Source: Anianibacter sp965662745 (GTDB lineage: Bacteria > Pseudomonadota > Alphaproteobacteria > Rhodobacterales > Rhodobacteraceae). Taken from it: a DNA stretch of 64,000 bases. Positions 59,981-64,000 of this stretch are shown here, in pieces. Made by a program: the position numbers and the translations under genes. Numbering within the stretch: position 1 is the stretch's first letter; every line of letters begins with the position of its first letter. The notes under the pieces are model-generated. The model was not told where the DNA came from and searched no databases. It saw nothing but the letters and a program-made list of their open reading frames with translations. The stretch covers positions 11,274 through 75,273 of the forward strand of contig CBFIJK010000008.1 in NCBI GenBank assembly GCA_965662745.1. The letters are read 5' to 3'.

Positions 59981-60919
59981 ATGACAGATCAGGCAATCGA
60001 GCTTCAGGGGCTGCGCAAGACCTATGCCGGCGGACACGGGCAGGCAGCGAAAGAGGCGCTGAAGGGCATTGATCTAACGATCCCCGCGGGATCCATCTTT
60101 GGCCTGCTTGGCCCCAACGGCGCTGGCAAATCGACGCTGATCAACATTCTGGCCGGTCTGGTGGTGAAGACCGCAGGCGCGGTGAAGATCTGGGGCTTCG
60201 ATCAGGATGTGAACCCGCGCCAGTCGCGCGCCTCGATCGGCGTGATGCCACAAGAACTGAACATGGATCCGTTCTTTACACCGCGCGCCTCTCTCGAGGT
60301 GCAGGCGGGGCTTTATGGCGTGCCGAAATCGCAAAGGCGCACCGATGAGGTGCTTGAGATGATCGGCCTTTCGGACAAGGCGGATGCCTATGCGCGCTCC
60401 CTTTCGGGCGGGATGCGGCGCAGGCTGCTGCTGGGCAAGGCACTGGTGCACCGGCCGCATATCCTTGTGCTCGACGAACCGACAGCAGGCGTTGATATCG
60501 AGTTGCGTCAGATGCTCTGGCAGAACGTCCGCCGCCTCAACGAGGACGGCATGACGGTCATCCTGACGACTCACTACCTCGAAGAGGCCGAGGAGATGTG
60601 CGACGAGATCGCCATCATCAACCACGGCGAGGTGATCGTGCGCGACAAGACCGCGACGCTGATCGAAGGGATGGACGCCAAGACGCTGGTGATCTGGCCG
60701 GAAACCGATCCGGGCGACATTGCGCTACCTGCGGGTGTCGATCTGAAGCGGCCCTCGGATGGCAGCCTGCACATGACCTACCGGCGCACGGCAACCTCGG
60801 CCGACCAAGTGCTTGCCGCCCTGCGCGAGGCTGGCGTGACGATCCGGGACGTGACGACGAAAGAGCCGCATCTGGAGGACGTGTTCCTTGACCTCACGAG
60901 GTCGCGGGCTGCGGCTTAG
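59981..60919 (+). CDS. ABC transporter ATP-binding protein (orphan, YadG-like)
   Basis: 312 residues from ATG 59981. Walker A G41-LLGPNGAGKST, signature SLSGGMRRRLL, Walker B ILVLDEPTAGVD, H-loop TTHY. C-terminal extension with LEDVFLDLTR as in ABC-2 drug/polysaccharide exporters of the CcmA/YadG class. A permease gene is expected next but none follows: the downstream gene is in the opposite direction. Confidence 0.9.
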   Translation: MTDQAIELQGLRKTYAGGHGQAAKEALKGIDLTIPAGSIFGLLGPNGAGKSTLINILAGLVVKTAGAVKIWGFDQDVNPRQSRASIGVMPQELNMDPFFTPRASLEVQAGLYGVPKSQRRTDEVLEMIGLSDKADAYARSLSGGMRRRLLLGKALVHRPHILVLDEPTAGVDIELRQMLWQNVRRLNEDGMTVILTTHYLEEAEEMCDEIAIINHGEVIVRDKTATLIEGMDAKTLVIWPETDPGDIALPAGVDLKRPSDGSLHMTYRRTATSADQVLAALREAGVTIRDVTTKEPHLEDVFLDLTRSRAAA

Positions 60920-61029
60920 GGCACTTTCGTCTCGGGGGCCTGATAGCACCGTAGGTGCCGGTCCCCTTAAATTTTCGCTGCATCCATCGCGCCATGCGAC
61001 CTTTCAAGTATCGCCGTGGCGCCACCCGA

Positions 61030-61410
61030 TTACGCCTTGGCGAGCATCCGGCCGAGAGGACGGCCACCGACAATATGCACATGCAGATGCGGGACTTCCT
61101 GAACGCCCGCCTCGCCCGCGTTGGACAAGAGGCGATAGCCGTCCCCGCCCTCGCCCGGCTGAACACCAAGCGCCTTGCACACCGCGCCGATCGTGCGTGT
61201 GAAATCGACAATCTCGGCGTCTGACGCCTCGGCCGCGAAGTGATCATAGGTCACATACGCGCCCTTCGGGATCACGAGCACATGGTCTGGCGCTTGCGGA
61301 TAGATGTCGTGAAAGGCAAGACTGTGCTCGGTTTCCAGAACCGTGTTGTTTGGGATCTCGCCCCGCAGGATCTTCGCAAAGATATTCTGGTCATCGTATT
61401 CGTAAGCCAT
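61030..61410 (-). CDS. HIT-family nucleotide-binding protein
   Basis: 126 residues. IFAKILRGEIPNNTVLE and the catalytic H108-L-H110-V-H112 triad in VPHLHVHIVGG. Hydrolyses AMP-linked phosphoramidates or similar nucleotides (HinT branch). Nine bases after the GT14-like gene in the same direction. Confidence 0.95.
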   Translation of the reverse strand: MAYEYDDQNIFAKILRGEIPNNTVLETEHSLAFHDIYPQAPDHVLVIPKGAYVTYDHFAAEASDAEIVDFTRTIGAVCKALGVQPGEGGDGYRLLSNAGEAGVQEVPHLHVHIVGGRPLGRMLAKA

Positions 61411-61419
61411 TGGTCTTCC

Positions 61420-62997
61420 TCAATCCACGAAGAGGTATTCGGTCGCGGCGATTTCCTGCGCCTTTTCATCCGGGATGTCCAGAAACCGGCCGATCTCGCC
61501 CCCGTTGTCCTCTGCCGCGGCCCATTCGCGGATGCGGTAGACATGGGGGAAATCGGCATCGCGGATCTGGCGCGATTCGAACGTGACGTCGCCGCGCAGC
61601 GTAGGCAACAGCCGGTCCATCACGTCGGTGGGCGTCTTTTCCCCGGCGAGCCCGACGCGCTTGGCGTGGCCGATCAGGTAGTCGTCAGTAAAGCTGCACT
61701 GGATTTCGAGCATCTTGGTGCCGCTGCGGTCCGAGTAGAAGTCGCGCATCAGATCAAGGTTCACCGGATCGAGACAGATGATCAGGCGGTCGGTGTCGTA
61801 GTAGTCGAACAGCATACGAATCAATGCGCGGCGGTGGCGGTGCCGCTTGCCCAGCGTCTTCTGGATGCCGCCAAGATCCGGCAGATCAGTGCTGTCCTCG
61901 TTGAAAAGGTATTCGATCGCCGGAATGTTGGTGACTTGTCGCACGCGGTCGAGGAAACGCTTGGCCACGTGCCATTTCTTGCACGTCACAATCATCAACT
62001 CGCGTTCCTGACCGAGCGATGAGTTTGCATCCCAGAACCGGGGCGCGAACCGCCGCCCGACGCGCCCGCGCTGGGTGACATATTTGAAGAGACTCTGCCC
62101 TTCGTTCGAGATGGTGAATTCCACGCCCTCGGCAGCGAAAAGATCGCCCAGCCGCCTCTTGAGTTCACGCGCGCCGGGGGAAATCTTGCGCGCAAAAAGG
62201 AAATCCTGGCTGATCAGAAGATCGTAGTGATCGTTGTAAAACGTCACCGGCATCCCGTAATCGCTGAACATCAGGAAGGTCAGCGTCCGCGATCGGATCT
62301 GATCGGCCGGAACAAGGTGCGGGACCAGCGTCTGAAAGAACGTCTCATCCGGGATCCAGGTGGTCGAGAAGAACCGGGTCACGTCTTTGCGTTCGCGAAG
62401 GAAATCAAGGATCCACTCGATGGTACGACGCCGAAGGCACCACCATTGCGAGCCGATCATGATCTGCAGATCCTCGGGTATCTTGCGCTTCATCCCCAGC
62501 TTTCGCTGCAGGTTCAGAAGCTGGTAGAACAGCCACTTGTGCTTTCTCTCGTTCACATAGTGGCGGTAGATCAGCCGGTCTTCCTTCATCCCGGTCTTGA
62601 TCCAGTCGGAATGGAAGAAATCGAACGCCTCGATATAGTCGACATCGTCCGCGTCGAGGAAGTCATGGGCGTATTCGGCAGTCTTGATCGACATGCAATC
62701 GCCCGACAGCATGTAGAAATGCGTGGCGCGTGGGAAGGCATCGACGGCGGTGCGCACCGCTTCAAGCGTCGCGTCGACCAGTGACCATTCCCCCCAGCCG
62801 CATTTCACCCGCCGCTTGGCAAAGACCACGTTTTCATTGTCGGCCAGTTCGGTTTGGATCTGGTCGAAATGCGCGGGTTTTGCGTTCGCGTCGAAATGGA
62901 TGGCGATGTAATCGCCCATCGCGGTAAGACGCTTCGCCTGGCTGACGACGGCTTCGGGGTCTTTATGGCACAGAAGAATGAAAGCGATTTTTGCCAT
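61420..62997 (-). CDS. GT14-like beta-1,6-N-acetylglucosaminyl/xylosyltransferase (core-2/I-branching type)
   Basis: 525 residues. The first ~270 have IAFILLCHKDPEAV, VVFAKRRVKCGWGEWSLVDATLEA, HFYMLSGDCMSIK, GSQWWCLRRRTIEW and WIPDETFFQT, which match the core-2/I-branching enzyme and xylosyltransferase fold (GT14), with no signal peptide. The remaining ~250 residues (FEFTISNEGQSLFKYV onward) form a second domain, partly resembling DUF5928. It likely adds a branch or initiating sugar to a surface glycan. Divergent from a carbohydrate sulfotransferase; ends nine bases before the HIT gene. Confidence 0.78.
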   Translation of the reverse strand: MAKIAFILLCHKDPEAVVSQAKRLTAMGDYIAIHFDANAKPAHFDQIQTELADNENVVFAKRRVKCGWGEWSLVDATLEAVRTAVDAFPRATHFYMLSGDCMSIKTAEYAHDFLDADDVDYIEAFDFFHSDWIKTGMKEDRLIYRHYVNERKHKWLFYQLLNLQRKLGMKRKIPEDLQIMIGSQWWCLRRRTIEWILDFLRERKDVTRFFSTTWIPDETFFQTLVPHLVPADQIRSRTLTFLMFSDYGMPVTFYNDHYDLLISQDFLFARKISPGARELKRRLGDLFAAEGVEFTISNEGQSLFKYVTQRGRVGRRFAPRFWDANSSLGQERELMIVTCKKWHVAKRFLDRVRQVTNIPAIEYLFNEDSTDLPDLGGIQKTLGKRHRHRRALIRMLFDYYDTDRLIICLDPVNLDLMRDFYSDRSGTKMLEIQCSFTDDYLIGHAKRVGLAGEKTPTDVMDRLLPTLRGDVTFESRQIRDADFPHVYRIREWAAAEDNGGEIGRFLDIPDEKAQEIAATEYLFVD

Positions 62998-63144
62998 AAG
63001 CGAAACAAATCGGGTCCTTGGGGCGGAACTTTATGTGTATTAACGCGAACGCACGTTGAAGAGACAGGATTTCTTTGCTCTTTTAGCAACAAATAATGGA
63101 TAGACCTTCAACAGGTCAAAACGCGAGCGGCAGAGGATATCGGT

Positions 63145-63963
63145 ATGGGCTTTCCGGGCACATGGATGACGATGGGCGAGCAGCTTGTCTATCGCGTCGT
63201 CCCGAAATGCGCCTGCTCGACCATCGGGCAGATCATGTACTACAGCGATCATGGGGAATTCTTCGATGGGGATATCCATGACGCACAGTTCGGCATGCAC
63301 AAATGGGCGCTGGAAGAGTCGAAGACCAAGATCCAGACGACTGTACAAGCCCAGCAGGCGTTTTCCTTCACCTGTGTACGCAATCCGTACACCCGGATTC
63401 TGTCCTCCTTCTTCGACAAGATTTGCGGCATCCAGCGCAACGGAAAGCGCTATCGCGGCAACCTTGTCCCGCTACTGATCCAGAAATACGGGATCGAGGT
63501 CGGCGGGCCCGACGGGACCGAAGAATTCGACCAGATCAAATCCTTCCGCCGGTTTCTCTTGTTCGCGCGCGACACTATTCGCTGGCGTCGCCCGATGGAC
63601 CCCGACATTCACTGGTCGGCCATGTCGGGCCATGTCTCGACCTTCATCGTGAATGGCGGACGCTATAATCACATCTTCTTTACCGAAAAGTTCAACGAGG
63701 GAATGGGCGAGGTTCTGGGGCGGATAGAGACCCCCCATTCCATCGACCTGAATGAAGTGCCCCGCTTCAACGAAAGCGAAGGCCACGGGCCGAAGCGTCT
63801 TCACCCGGTCGAAGATTATTTCGACGACCTGGCGATGCACCTTGTCTTCGAGATCTACAAACGCGATTTCGAGGTGTTCAAATACGATTTCGAAAATCCA
63901 GGCAACAAGCTGCCGTTGTCCGAAGTGGATCTCGATGAGGTGCATGCCAAGCTTGGGCACTGA
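63145..63963 (+). CDS. Sulfotransferase, carbohydrate sulfotransferase (Sulfotransfer_2) type
   Basis: 272 residues. VVPKCACSTI (residues 18-27) is the 5'-PAPS-binding strand-loop and CVRNPYTRILSSFFDK (77-92) the 3'-phosphate motif with R79 and S88, as in HNK-1/chondroitin-type sulfotransferases. Transfers sulfate from PAPS to a sugar hydroxyl, probably in the cytosol on an intermediate of an exported glycan. AGAGGATA upstream of ATG 63145. The intergenic 147 bases to the glycosyltransferase are AT-rich and likely hold a bidirectional promoter. Confidence 0.88.
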   Translation: MGFPGTWMTMGEQLVYRVVPKCACSTIGQIMYYSDHGEFFDGDIHDAQFGMHKWALEESKTKIQTTVQAQQAFSFTCVRNPYTRILSSFFDKICGIQRNGKRYRGNLVPLLIQKYGIEVGGPDGTEEFDQIKSFRRFLLFARDTIRWRRPMDPDIHWSAMSGHVSTFIVNGGRYNHIFFTEKFNEGMGEVLGRIETPHSIDLNEVPRFNESEGHGPKRLHPVEDYFDDLAMHLVFEIYKRDFEVFKYDFENPGNKLPLSEVDLDEVHAKLGH

Positions 63964-64000
63964 AGGTTTTCGCCGCGCTGTCGCGCGGCGACCCACGGGG
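63964..64000 (+). repeat. Dispersed modular hairpin repeat, copy 5 (cut by window end)
   Basis: Starts right after the sulfotransferase TGA: AGGTTTTCGC, then stem TCGCCGCGC-TGTC-GCGCGGCGA and ACCCACGGGG at the window edge. Same module A as copies 1 and 2, with a different but fully paired stem; module B should follow beyond 64000. Confidence 0.65.

Overview
The window looks like chromosomal DNA of a marine alphaproteobacterium of the order Rhodobacterales (Roseobacter group or a close relative). The basis is uniformly high GC with C/G-rich third positions, a MipZ division ATPase, a ParA-free ffh-GNAT-chorismate mutase-rpsP-rimM-trmD-rplS-rpmE block, an FeS-type cryptochrome/photolyase, GlcDEF glycolate oxidase, a BciA-type 8-vinyl reductase and a recurrent Rhodobacterales-style intergenic hairpin repeat. 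It is mostly core genome; I see no prophage, transposon, integrase, plasmid module or CRISPR array.

Layout. 1-14.3 kb: 5' part of gcvT behind a tandem glycine riboswitch; a gamma-glutamylcyclotransferase-like gene; gltX; small hypothetical genes; a PfkB-type sugar-phosphate kinase; wrbA; nadE; an exported MORN-repeat protein; an SDR-photolyase pair; a second SDR; and leuA behind a leucine-rich leader peptide. 14.4-21 kb: the rod-shape operon mreB-mreC-mreD-mrdA-rodA with a GhrA-like reductase attached. 21-25.4 kb: SseB/uracil-glycosylase pair, an ArsR-controlled metal/metalloid permease, and nhaA. 25.4-28.7 kb: capsule export genes kpsT-kpsE and kdsA (Kdo synthesis), the last with an apparent CTG start. 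28.7-32.6 kb: tRNA-Gln, bciA, a LysR-EamA pair, DoxX. 32.8-39.4 kb: SRP/ribosomal block and mipZ, with two very small membrane-protein genes placed directly behind terminator hairpins. 39.5-45.1 kb: glcDEF, a secreted serine protease, an Hsp20 gene. 45.1-52.6 kb: a MoxR-DUF58-DUF4159-large membrane protein operon divergent from a DUF1285 gene. 52.7-64 kb: hyi-like isomerase, VOC protein with YafY/WYL regulator, polA operon, an NDUFS6-like zinc protein, an ABC ATPase, HIT protein, a GT14-like glycosyltransferase divergent from a carbohydrate sulfotransferase.

The genes work in a few recognisable groups: envelope shape and growth (mre/mrd/rod), surface polysaccharide (kpsT/E, kdsA, GT14-like enzyme, sulfotransferase), translation (gltX, tRNA-Gln, rpsP, rimM, trmD, rplS, rpmE, pseudouridine synthase), photorespiratory C2 metabolism (gcvT, glcDEF, hydroxypyruvate isomerase/reductase-like enzymes) and light-related functions (photolyase/cryptochrome, bciA).

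The less ordinary content is in the non-coding DNA: a modular dispersed hairpin repeat (five copies, one cut by the window end), a leuA leader with long-range pairing of its leucine codons to the leuA ribosome-binding region, an AT-rich palindromic operator abutting an ATG that has no ribosome binding site, and hairpins at the start of the serine protease gene and the two mini-genes. The longest gene-free stretch is about 300 bases (590-890) and holds the riboswitch and its promoter. All calls are from reading the sequence; no database search was run.
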